DNA from: Symbiodinium natans
Lineage: Eukaryota > Sar > Dinophyceae > Suessiales > Symbiodiniaceae
Reading direction: 5' to 3'
NCBI GenBank assembly: GCA_905221605.1
Contig: CAJNDS010000158.1
Coordinates: 660,176-724,175, forward strand
Length of the DNA: 64,000 bases
In this document: positions 54,301-64,000 of the stretch, piece after piece
How the letters are laid out: every line of letters begins with the position of its first letter
How positions within the stretch are numbered: position 1 is the first letter of the stretch
Position numbers and translations under genes: made by a program
The notes under the pieces: model-generated
Database searches by the model: none
What the model was told of the DNA's origin: nothing
What the model saw: the letters and a program-made list of their open reading frames with translations, nothing else

Positions 54301-55335
54301 TCTCGCAAGGCCTCCACAGCAAAAAATGCGCAAGGCCTCCACAGCACAGAAAAAAAAAGCGCAAGGCCTCCACAGCAAAAAAACGCGCAAGGCCTCCACA
54401 GCAAAACAAGAAAAACGCGCAAGGCCTCCGCAGCAAAAACAAAAAAACAAGGCCCTTACAGCAAACAAAAACCCACAAGGCCCCTACAGCAAAAAAAGCG
54501 CAAGGCCTCCACAGCAAAAAAGCGCACAAGGCCTCCACAGCAAAAAAAAAAAAAAAAACGCTCAGCAAAAAACAAAGGCCTCCACAGCAAAAAAAAACAA
54601 AACGCAACAGCAAAAAAGCGCGCAAGGCCTCCACAGCAAAAAAAAAAACAAGGCTCCACAGCAAAAAAAAAACCGGCCTCACAACAGCAAAAAAAAGCAA
54701 AGGCCTCCACAGCAAAAACAAACACGCAGAAGGCCCCCACAGAAAAAAAAAAAACGCACAAGGCCTCCACAGCAAAAAAAACGCAGAAGGCCCCCACAGC
54801 AAAAAAAAATTGCACAAGGCCCCCAGAGTAAAAAAGCCGGCACAGCAAAAATAAAAACACGCGCAAAGCCTCCACAGCAAAAGAAATGCACAAGGCCTCC
54901 ACAGCAAAAAAAAAAGCGCACCAGGCCGCCACTGCAAAAATAAAAACCACAAGGCCCCTACAGCAAAAAAACGCGCAAGGCCTCCACAGCAAAAAAAAAC
55001 GCGCAAGGCCTCCACAACAAAAAAAACGCTCCAGGCCTCCACAGCAAAAAAAAACCGCGCAAGGCCTCCACAGCAAAAAAAAAACGCGCAAGGCCTCCAC
55101 AGCAAAAACAAACACGCGCAAGGCCTCCACAGCAAAAAAAACGCTCCAGGCCTCCACAGCAAAAAAAACCGCGCAAGGCCTTCACAGCAAAAAAAAAACG
55201 CGCAAGGCCTCCACAGCAAAAAAAAAAAGCACAAGGCCTCCACAGCAAAAAAAAAAAAACGCAGAAGGCCCCCACAGCAAAAAAAAAACGCAGAAGGCCC
55301 CCAGAGCAAAAAAGCCGGCACAGCAAAAAAAAAAC
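54301..55335 (+). repeat. A-rich minisatellite, downstream block (about 35 units)
   Basis: Unit: GCGCAAGGCCTCCACAGC plus 6-18 A, 26-32 bases in all. Variants (CCCCCACAGC, CCCTACAGC, GCCGGCACAGC) recur in the same order at 54780-54860 and 55258-55335, so a segment of about 478 bases has been duplicated as a higher-order repeat. Frames through it give only Lys/Ser/Thr/Gln- or Phe/Cys-rich peptides and are rejected as genes. Confidence 0.9.
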
Positions 55336-56500
55336 TCTTACCCCCCACCATGACTAACGAACTGCTGTACAAATGCCGCATCGGATGTCGCCAAGACTCA
55401 AGACACAGTATTTTCACGTAGGGTCAAATGACACTAGCAGAGTCGGCCTTGTTGTGTCCACCAGCCAGGGCTGTCCAATAATTTCAGGCATTCCTTGCAC
55501 CTCGTTTTATCACGTTCCCCACCACCTTGCCTACCACGAGCGGCGTAGCCTTGAACATGCGTAATTTGCTGCACTGCCACTTCAAGACTCCCTGGGTTGA
55601 CGTGTGCGCACCTCACCTTCAGGCATGTCTACGCCTTTCACTGTTAGGGGGTTTTCCTGAACTCTTCTGCCTGCTGCCCAGCGATGTGAATAGGCCGCGA
55701 TGCCAGCAACTCCCTTTCAGTTGCTGGGATCTAACGAAGAGCCCTTCAGCCCCAAACGGCGCTCGTGGCCACCGCCCTGTCTAAGGCCGGCCAGCCACAA
55801 CCCCAGCTTTGGGGTTTCACGTACATATATACACATATGCATAGGTGTATTACATATACACATATACAGATACATAGATATATGTATGTATATATATATA
55901 TGTATAATGTACATATATACATATGTATGTATATATACATGCATATATATATATATATATAATTTATTTGTTTTTGTGTACATACGGGGATTTGGGGTTT
56001 GACTTTGGCCCAAGCCTGGGCATTCTGGCTCAGGGCTCCTTTTTGGCCACGGGGGATTGGGGAATCCAGAACAGGCAAATGCAAAGACGTAGAAACAGTA
56101 GCTCGCCCACACCTTGGGGGCAAGACATCGCGTTGAGCAGTCCTTCCCTGGTCAGAACGACCGATGATCAGTGCAGATTCACTTCGAAGCTCTGCAGTGA
56201 ACTGCTTAGGTTGGGACTCTTGAGATTCGCCAAGCATGTTCGGATGGCTGCCATCGATCAAGGCTTCGGTTCCCCACCGGCCGAGGACGCATGGAGCCCA
56301 GGAAATGAGAGGCGAGCACCGCCTTTAGGGTTTCGAGTTCAGGCTTTAGCGTTGTAGGCTTTTGAGGTTCAGGGCTTCGCCTGGATGCCAAAAATGTTAG
56401 GGTTTAGGATTTAGGGGGCGAGGCGGTTGCTCCCTCAAGCCGGGCGGACTCCAAAGCCCCGTTGCGAAAAGGGTTTAGGGGGATATATCTATGTATGTAT
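55336..56500. other. No confident gene; AT microsatellite
   Basis: TA/CATA/TGTA microsatellite at 55825-55965. No supported frame. Telomere-like fragments at 56395-56415 and 56468-56480. Confidence 0.45.
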
Positions 56501-58054
56501 ATATATATATATGCTACCCCCCCCTCCAAAACCCCACGTTTAAGAAAAAAGAGCGGCTAGCATCGATGTTTCGTATGACAGGCTTCGACTTGGTGCATTT
56601 AAATAACTAACCTGTTTAAATCCGGAAAGGGGGGGCTTTGAATTATTTAAAGCGGGTGGGAGAATTAAATCGTGTAAAATAATGTAAATAGTTTAGATAA
56701 TTTGATTCCTGAAAGGCGGGCGGGCAGCTCCCTCCCTCTGGGGGGAACTCAATACTTTAAATATGAAGCCCCTATTTAAATATGAAGGCCCCTTCAGATT
56801 TACATTACCTAATGTTTTACTTCCCCTTCGCGGGAGGAGGCCAGGCGCCCCCTTTCAGGACTTAATTTCTTCAAATTAGTAAAACTATAAAAAATATTTG
56901 ATACACATTATTTAAATGATTTCATTAAACACCCTCCCCGAATTAGATAATGTAAAATATGAAGGCCCTATTTATATATGAACGTCCCTCCATGTTTAAT
57001 TTATGTAATTCTCCTCCCCGAATTTAAACTAATTAACTTCTTGAATTTGGTGGGGATAAATATTTGAGAATCAAATAGTTTAAATAGCCTAAATCCTAAG
57101 AAGGGGGAGCTTCTGGATTGAATGAAAAAATGCATTCTTTTTATATGAGCATCCTCATTCAAATATGAAGGCCCCTTCCGATTTCAATTATTCAATTCCC
57201 CCGGCGGGAGGGGGCCAGGCCCCCCTTCTAGGATTTAACCTTTTTTAACACATTGATGTAAATAAGGGAAATAATTGAAATCCTGAAAGAAGGGGGGGGG
57301 GGGCTCTCTCCTTCTGGGGGGAACTAGACAAGTTAATAAGTAGAAATGAAGGCCCCCTCAGATTGAAACTATTTAATTCCCCCTGCTAGGTCCCCCTTTC
57401 AGGATCTAATTATTTGAAATATTTTCTTTATACAACTCATGAAAGTTTTAAATTCCCCTCCCCGAATCAATGAAATAAATGTGAAGGTACCTTCACATTT
57501 AACCTATATAAATTCGGTGAATATTATTCCCCGAACCAATGAATTAAATATGAAGGCTCCTTCGCATTTATTTTATATAAATTCGGTGAATACATGTAAA
57601 TACGAAGGCCCCTATTTGAATATGAAGGCCCTTCCATATTTACTTTGTTTTGTTCAGAGGGGGAGAATTACAAAAACTCAATAATTCTCATCTTGAAGGG
57701 GGGGGGGGGGCCCTCCTTCCTTCTGGGGGGGGGGGGGGAGGGAAATATTGCACAATTTACATATGAAGGCCCCCTCAGATTTACATTTGAAGGCCCCCTC
57801 AGACCTCAGTTGTTACATTATTTAATTCTCCTTGTGGAGGGGGCCAGGACCCCCTTTCAGGATTTAAAGCATGAAAATTATTGAACTTATTTACGCGTAT
57901 TTAACAGGCATTTCAGTCCCTCACCGAGTGAAGTAATTTAAATCTGAAGGCCCCTATCTAAACATGAAGACTCCTCTATTTCTTAGAATATAGATGTTCT
58001 TTAATTCTCCTCCCCGACAAATAATCTAAGTATGAAGGCCTATTTACATAGCAG
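56501..58054. repeat. AT-rich island of degenerate TATGAAGGCCCC repeats
   Basis: About fourteen copies of (A/T)AT(A/T)TGAAGGCCCC(C/T) at irregular spacing (for example 56781, 56958, 57164, 57548, 57622, 57762, 58033), mixed with AATTCCCCTCCCCGAAT words, GGGGGG/CCCCCC runs and long AT stretches. Composition is far more AT-rich than the rest of the window. No frame reads as protein. Confidence 0.75.
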
Positions 58055-58693
58055 ATTTTTGAGATCGAGGAAAACGCAGATTCGCAGATTTGCAGATTGA
58101 TTGTGGCTACAAATCTGCGAATCTGCGAATCTGCGTTTTCTCGAGGAAACGCAGATTTCAAATCTGCGAATCTGCGAAACCTCGAGAAAACGCAGATTCG
58201 CAGATTTGCAGATTTGCGCCCCCCAACAAATCTGGGAATCTGCGTTTTCTCGAGATTTCGGAGATTCGCAGATTTGCAGATTGGTTGCGGGCTACAAATC
58301 TGCGAATCTGCGTTTTCTAGAGGTTTCGCAGATTTGCAGATTTCCAGATTGGTTGGGGGCTACAAATCTGCGAATCAGCGAATCTGCGTTTTCTCGAGGT
58401 TTCGCCGGTTCGCAGATTTGCAGATTGGTTGGGGGCTACAAATCTGCGAATCAGCGAATCTGCGTTTTCTCGAGGTTTCGCCGGTTCGCAGATTTGCAGA
58501 TTGGTTGGGGGCTACAAATCTGCGAATCTGCGAATCTGCGTTTTCTCGAGGTTTCGCCGGTTCGCAGATTTGCAGATTGGTTGGGGGCTACAAATCTGCG
58601 AATCAGCGAATCTGCGTTTTCTCGAGGTTTCGCCGGTTCGCAGATTTGCAGATTGGTTGGGGGCTACAAATCTGCGAATCTGCGAATTGGTGA
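58055..58693 (+). repeat. 76-bp minisatellite with inverted first units
   Basis: GCGTTTTCTCGAGG recurs at 58386, 58462, 58538 and 58614, 76 bases apart, with further copies at 58310 and 58242. Units contain TTCGCAGATTTGCAGATTGG and CTACAAATCTGCGAATC. Before 58200 the order is inverted (CTCGAGAAAACGCAGATTCG), so the array opens with a palindrome. The 331-codon frame through it is a repeat artefact. Confidence 0.9.
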
Positions 58694-58727
58694 CCTAAGA
58701 CGTGGGGTTTTGGAGGGGGGGGGTACC

Positions 58728-58728
<1 letters not shown>

Positions 58729-58807
<79 letters not shown>

Positions 58808-58860
58808 ATATATATATACATACACACACATATATAGATATAGATATAGATGGAAGACTC
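58729..58860 (+). repeat. (TG)n and TA/GATA microsatellite
   Basis: Uninterrupted TG for about 62 bases (58743-58804), bordered by TATATA and then ATAGATATAGATA. Confidence 0.95.
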
Positions 58861-58977
58861 TAGATGCCGAGGCCGCCGCTGCAATGGAGCACGCCATCGC
58901 CACAAAGCCTGGCGCTGCTGCCTCGATGAGGGGAAGATGGGGTAAACAAGAAGTGACAAACACAGCGGCCTTACATA

Positions 58978-59190
58978 AACCCTTAAACCCTTTGAATGTT
59001 GGCAACATTAAGCCTTTAAACCTTGAAACCCTTAAACCCTTAAACCCTGAAGCCCTTAAACCCTTACCGGAGCCTTGCCTGCGTCAGCTGGCGTGAGAGT
59101 CGAAACCCTTAAACCCTCAAACCCTTAAACCCTGAATCCCTAAACCCTCAACCTCTAAACCCTAAACCCCTTAACCCCTAAACCCCAAGC
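58978..59190 (+). repeat. Telomere-like tract, CCCTTAAA variant
   Basis: CCCTTAAACC and CCTTGAAACC variants dominate, changing to CCCTAAACC near 59150. This is a diverged tract with an extra T in the unit. Confidence 0.8.
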
Positions 59191-62100
59191 CGAAGCTTCT
59201 TGGGGGCCTGCTTCTTGTTACTGATGAGGCCTGGCTGTGCCCCACTCGCCGATGGGTACTGGTGGAGGGCCAAGCCTCTGGCGCCTGCTTACGCGCCCTT
59301 GTTGTTGTATCACCGAATAGGTCGTTTGTTGTATGCAGGAAATACATCAATATAATATAATATAATATAATATATATATATATATGTGTGTATTCTTCAT
59401 GTAATATGTCAGTATGTAGTGTACTTAGTAATTCTATGTAGTGAATATTTTCTATATGGTACACATATCATACATAGAGCATATGTGTATATGTATATTT
59501 CTCTACATATGTACTATCCTCCTGCTCTTAGTACCTCCTTACCTTTTGTTTCTAGCCACCCCCAAGGTGACGGCATTCGACGCTGGCAGGTCACTCAGGT
59601 CCTGTAGCATCGGTGGTGAGGCAGATCCGTGCCATTTGTGCCTTGAACAGGGTTAGGGGTTTAGGGTACCATCCTGAGCTCAGGAATGGATGAGTCTTTC
59701 ACTCTCCAGGCTTGGGCCAGCTAGCTGTGCTAGATGGTGCTGAGATAGCCCCAAGAGTCTTTTGGTAGCTTGCAGCTCCTTTGCCGACCTACCCAAACTC
59801 GCCCGCAAGTTTTCAGCACCGGCCGACTTTTTCATCTTTCCCGATCCATAGTCGAAGGTCTGCGTCGGAATCGCTGAGCATCTGGTTGCTGAAGGACAGT
59901 GACCCCAGCGAGGTGGCCGAAAAACGAAAGGCATCCAGACGACAAAGAATGGCTTGTGGTCTGTTCTGTGCTTGCCAAGGCCCAGGGCTTTCATTGCAGC
60001 TGTCTGCCGCGGAACATCCGGAAACTAGCCTTGCCAAGCAGCAGTGCCTGACAGCCACGTTGCGTGAATAGGTGCTGAAGACTCGCGATGCCTTCTGACC
60101 GACTGCCATCAGCACGATGCGGAATGATAGCACATAACCAGCATGGGCGCCAGCGTAGATGCAGCTGCCAATCCGCCACTCACATCGTTTTGCCTCCATC
60201 TAGCAGTAGCTGCGCACCATGCACGCCATTCTCATGAGTGCGCTCCCAGGCAGCCATAGGCTTAGGCCAGAGATACGCCGACACGACACCGACACCTCGC
60301 CGAACCTTCGGAGCGTAGCCAGATGGCCCTCCCATGAGGCTGCATGGGAGACCATGCCGCCATGTGCCAGCCCTTGAGACTGAAATGCGCAACCTCCTCG
60401 CAAGCTACTTTTTGGAAGCCATCATGTGCGCTGGATGCAGTTTTTTTTCGTCAGCCACCTGGCGGTCCAGAGCAACTTGCCCACCTTGTTGAGCTGCCCC
60501 CAGGTGCTCTCGGCTGCCGGAGCTCATGGTGGCTGGGCTGGGCACCTGAGGAAACATGTATCAGGCAGAAGCGCCAGGATGTCTCGTTGGCTCCTCATAC
60601 CACGGGCTGAGGTGCAGCCACGCTGCTTACGCCATCATGGGCATTTACGTGTTACCCCGAGTGCCCCCGCTGAGATCCGCTGAAGGGTTGGAGATGTAAC
60701 GCTCACGCTCAGTCGCAGCCAACACTCAGACGTTCTTCATAGCGGCTGGAGAATGGAACCGCAAAATTTCGGGTGCGGGCACATCCTGTTCACAGCCGAG
60801 CATTAGCGTGCCACAATAATGCAGGAGAGGTTACCCTAAGCCCTAAACCCTAAACCCGTTCTTCGCAGACGTAGGGGTCCTGGTGCCGGAGCGTCATTTT
60901 CTTAATGAGGCCGCTGCGGTAGATGGAACGAGGTTTCGGAGGAGCCAGGGTTGGCCACATGGTTGGCGATTCTTGGGAGTTTGTTGCCCAGATCTACATA
61001 TATAGACAGACATATATATATATATATATATTTTTTTTTGTACATACACATTGCTTAAATTCTACGCGTAAAAAATCATCTAGAATTGTATATGTTTTTA
61101 AATACATGTCTGTACATAGGAAGCAGATCCGCTTTTCCCAGTACAGAAGAGATGAGCAACTCGTGAACTCCCTGGGCTGTCAGGTACTCCTTCTCATGGT
61201 GTGACAACACTACAGAGGCCACCTGAAACGCACTTTCGAAGTGAGGCTCATAGGGTTCAGGGTTTAGGGTTCATGGGTTTAGGGTTCACGCGGTTTATGG
61301 TTTAGGGCTTAGTGTAGTAATCATCTACCCCTAATTTAGGATACTTACGCCCCGACAGCTGCACGAACATCCGCAAGTAGTGTGCATAGGTTCTTGCTTC
61401 CAACGATCTCCCTTCGTGTCCGTCAGCATTGCTGGCCTGCAACTAACCATCGGCCACCCTTGCAGAATCCATGTTTCTTATCATGTTCGGTAGGCCGCCC
61501 CTGGCATGCCACACAGATCAGCGGTACAGTGGCCCCCAAGCGCTGGCCATAAATGGCTTTGAACGATTGGCCTTGTACCATGCCAAAGGTTAATGATGAG
61601 CCTCAGTTTCCGGTAGGGCTTTGCGGAAGTGTCAGGGATGTACATCTGCAACCGATTGTCATCCCTGCACTCCCGGCACTTGCTTCAGGTTTGGGTATGC
61701 ACTGAACATGCTTGATGCCACGGTGTCGCTACCGCAAGCGGTCACCAACCTGACTACTCGCCGCAGGCCTCATGCGTTCACAACTACGCCTTCTCAGTTT
61801 GCACCCCAGACCACCTCAAGCTGGGTATTAGAAGTTCCTGCATGGTTGCTGTCGCCGCCCTTGTGGCTGGAGTTCCTCCCTGCATAGCTCGAGCTGAGGT
61901 GGGCCACTTTCAGAGGCATGGGAGCACACGTGCTTCTGAGCAAGGCCCCCATGAAGCTTCGGCCAGGAAGCTTTTGGCCTACTACCAGCAGAACCAGCGC
62001 CCGCCAGTGATGGAGGCCTCTGCTCCCAAAGTCTCATCAACAGACACACGACTTAGTCAAAACTTTCCAAGAAATCAATCAACCAAGCGATCACCCCTCA

Positions 62101-62287
62101 CCAGCACCATCATCATCATCGTCGTCATCATCATCATCATCATTTTTAGTATCAGTACTATTTTATTGTCAACATTTTTTAGTATCGGTACTATTTTTAT
62201 TATTCTTATCATCCTCATCGATATCCCCGCCGTGGATTTTGCCAGAGAAAGGGTGACGGCGGCGCTTTCGTAGCACATACCCAAGCG
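59191..62287. other. No confident gene; one exon-like frame at 60869
   Basis: CCCTAAA units at 60835-60857 lead to CGTTCTTCGCAG; from 60869 a + frame reads VGVLVPERHFLNEAAAVDGT and stays open for about 45 codons. Microsatellites: TAATA at 59343-59385, TATA at 61010-61030, ATC at 62112-62145. TTTAGGG-like units at 61255-61310. Frames at 59781-60071 and 61842-62273 have no motif. Confidence 0.35.
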
Positions 62288-62560
62288 CCATCAATATATA
62301 ATCATGATACTTAAAGTATATTATTTATTGCATGCATAAGCTGTCGTTTTGGAACATACATACACACACATATACATTTATATATATTTTTATGTATAAT
62401 ATATATATATATATATTTATATTTATATTTATATGTATATTTATACCTATATCTATATTTATATTTATATTTGTAATTATCTTCTCTTTATGTTACTTAA
62501 AGACTTAAAGTATACTAGTGAATGCTTAGCCTGTCATATTTTATATATCCGATTTAGGCA
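62288..62560. repeat. AT-rich simple sequence
   Basis: TATATA and TTTATAT microsatellite, no frame of interest. Confidence 0.8.
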
Positions 62561-62687
62561 GCAACCCTCAATCCTCGATCCTGATCTCTGGGAGAAGGCC
62601 GTGTTCCTCACTCGGCTCCCCCGGTGCCGTCCTGAGGGGTTACGGGTCTTTGTGCAGCTTCCGGTGTCCACAGCATAGGAGGCACCC

Positions 62688-62793
62688 CTCGAAGGTTCCA
62701 TGGGTAGTTCTAAGTAGGGTGATACGTAGGGTATCTCTACAACCCTACTTAGGGTACTTCTGACCCTACTTCTAGCTACCCATGAACCCTCAG
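62688..62793. mobile_element. Inverted-repeat element, copy F
   Basis: GGTTCCATGGGTAGTTCTAAG at the left and CTTCTAGCTACCCATGAACC at the right; the centre contains GTAGGGTATCTCTACAACCC. Arms pair almost fully. Confidence 0.8.
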
Positions 62794-63472
62794 GCAGGGC
62801 TTTGGAGTTATCCAGCTTTGGGTTTAGGCTGCCTGTTGGGTTTCTTGCTTGGCATCAGGGCTGGGGGCCCAAGATTTTCTTGGGGGTCCCAATGGGTGGG
62901 CAATGTGCCTCATGTCTTCAAGCCTTGGGCCTCTGTCTCTGCGTGATCCGGGTTTCCTGTGATCTTGAAATCCTGGAAGGGGTAGGGGTCCAATAGACCT
63001 GGGTTCATGACGAGCCATGGGCCGAGCGCATACTGTGCAGATCCATCCACAACTTCCAACCCTTCACCCCTAGATGCAAGGCGCTAGGCTGCTGGATTGC
63101 TAGATTCAGCATACATCAGCAGATCCCGTAGTCAGGCCTTACCAGCTGGAGTTTGTCCAAAGCGGGTGCGCCGTGCGGGTCCCGGCTGGCCGGGCTCGAC
63201 ACAGTCGTCTTTGGGGCGGCTGTCACAAGCCCCTCCCGCGGGTGGGTGACAAGAGACGGCCACTGAGCCTCAGCTGTGTTTTTCTTATATGTGAGCGCTT
63301 ACTGCAGCCCATCTTTCGCAGGGATGTGCGATAAGCAACGGCCACCACAACATCCTTCCAACCGGGAGTTGCGCACGTCGGGATGCCATAAGTTTCATTC
63401 AGCTAGAGAGACAGTGCTCGAGTAGCATTGCCACTCGTGACGCCATGGCGCAGAGGCGTGCTGGCGTCGGCA
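62794..63472. other. No gene seen
   Basis: Short frames only. An in-frame TAG at 63404-63406 closes the frame upstream of the last gene. Confidence 0.5.
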
Positions 63473-64000
63473 ATGCTTGCAGGTGCTTGGGTGGCGATTC
63501 TCGTGCTCGGGACATTTCTGACAAGGTCACGGCCTGAGTCCTTGCAGTGTCAGGGTGCATGGCGCCGCTTCCAGAGTCGCTTGTATCGTGCGTCAAGCGC
63601 CCCTGTCTTCTCAAACAGGGAGGTGGCTGCTGTCTTGGGAGATGTGGCACTTCTACTGGAAGAGTACAGCGAGCTAGGAGAGGACGAGGCGCGCAACGAG
63701 TGCCCTCTGGGTCAGATGGCGCTGCGCCTGGCGCAAGCCTTACCTGCAGCCCGCTTGGACGCGGTGGAGGAATTGCTGGGTCGGGACTTCCATCTTCTGC
63801 AGGCCTTCGGCTGGAATGCCCTGGTTCGATCCGGCTGGCCCGTGTTTCAGCTACTGTACCTGCTGTATCGGTGCATGCAGGATGGACAGGAATTCAGGGA
63901 AGATCCCTGCATGAACTCTGAAGGATATGCTTGGAAACTACAGCAAAGGCTGCTCCAGCGACCCAGCACCGAGGAGCTGGGCCTGATGGCAGCCAGCTGG
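63473..64000 (+). CDS. N-terminal part of a membrane-anchored or secreted protein (runs off the window)
   Basis: From ATG 63473 one frame is open for 176 codons to the last base. It starts MLAGAWVAILVLGTFLTRSR, a hydrophobic segment followed by arginines, which fits a signal anchor or signal peptide. The rest is helical and rich in Leu, Glu and Arg (EVAAVLGDVALLLEEYSELG, then ARLDAVEELLGRDFHLLQAF), with WNALVRSGWPVFQLLYLLYR near residue 120. No known domain is recognised. The frame is also open upstream to 63407 after a TAG, so an earlier non-ATG part cannot be excluded. Long unbroken reading and strong codon-like composition make it one of the more certain genes; the shorter frame at 63547-63921 is its shadow. 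Confidence 0.7.
   Translation, partial: MLAGAWVAILVLGTFLTRSRPESLQCQGAWRRFQSRLYRASSAPVFSNREVAAVLGDVALLLEEYSELGEDEARNECPLGQMALRLAQALPAARLDAVEELLGRDFHLLQAFGWNALVRSGWPVFQLLYLLYRCMQDGQEFREDPCMNSEGYAWKLQQRLLQRPSTEELGLMAASW

Noticed and set aside
54011-55417. Very long frames (up to 446 codons) rich in Lys/Thr/Gln (+) or Phe/Cys/Leu (-)
   Set aside because: They only translate the A-rich minisatellite; every unit gives the same peptide in each frame.
56014-56030. Possible fourth SL relic (GGCATTCTGGCTCAGGG)
   Set aside because: At least three mismatches to the leader in a short window and no coding frame just downstream; likely chance.
58242-58690. CRISPR-like regular array
   Set aside because: Whole 76-bp units are repeated with no unique spacers, the genome is eukaryotic, and no cas gene is present.
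58097-59096. 331- and 198-codon + frames with CESAFSR/ICESA repeats
   Set aside because: Translation of the 76-bp minisatellite and the TG microsatellite.

Overview
The window is nuclear DNA of a dinoflagellate, most likely a suessialean such as a Symbiodiniaceae or Polarella-type alga. The best evidence is a complete, exact copy of the 22-nt dinoflagellate trans-spliced leader (SL) at 4633-4654 and a 3'-terminal 16-nt relic at 26624-26639. Other support: dozens of plant-type telomere-like tracts (TTTAGGG / CCCTAAA) scattered through the interior, exons that only join through GC or GA donors and AG|G acceptors, and every gene I can support on the + strand, as expected of unidirectional dinoflagellate gene arrays. 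No rRNA, tRNA or CRISPR array was seen.

Layout. 1-4.6 kb: proline-rich exons between telomere-like tracts. 4.6-5.2 kb: an SL-headed, intronless retrogene. 9.4-9.9 kb: an exon-like segment between opposite tracts. 11.2-13.8 kb: a multi-exon gene of CC-x2-[T/x]C cysteine-rich repeats. 15.2-17.9 kb: a protein with an ADP-ribosyltransferase-like N-terminus and about 13 kinesin-light-chain-type TPRs, carrying two frame breaks and a 103-nt GC-AG intron. 26.6-27.6 kb: a second SL-relic retrogene. 28.4-30.6 kb: small exons alternating with telomere-like tracts. 34.6-40.9 kb: a highly fragmented voltage-gated cation channel (S1 to S6, filter TLESWS) followed by EF-hand exons. 42.8-43.1 kb: a complete 51-aa ribosomal protein eL39 gene with an SL remnant upstream. 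51.2-55.3 kb: a P-loop (DUF3987-like) protein between two blocks of one A-rich minisatellite. 56.5-58.7 kb: an AT-rich repeat island and a palindromic 76-bp minisatellite. 63.5-64 kb: the start of a membrane-anchored protein that leaves the window.

The most unusual pattern is the polarity of the telomere-like tracts. On the coding strand CCCTAAA tracts tend to lie just upstream of exons, often ending at the 3' splice site, and TTTAGGG tracts just downstream, in places supplying the GT donor. Some introns therefore carry complementary arms. All three SL-marked retrocopies are also preceded by telomere-like sequence. At least five copies of a 100-160-bp inverted-repeat element occur, one inside an intron of the channel / EF-hand gene, together with one half copy in another of its introns.

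Exon boundaries were inferred by eye from reading frames and family motifs. They are hypotheses until compared with transcripts.
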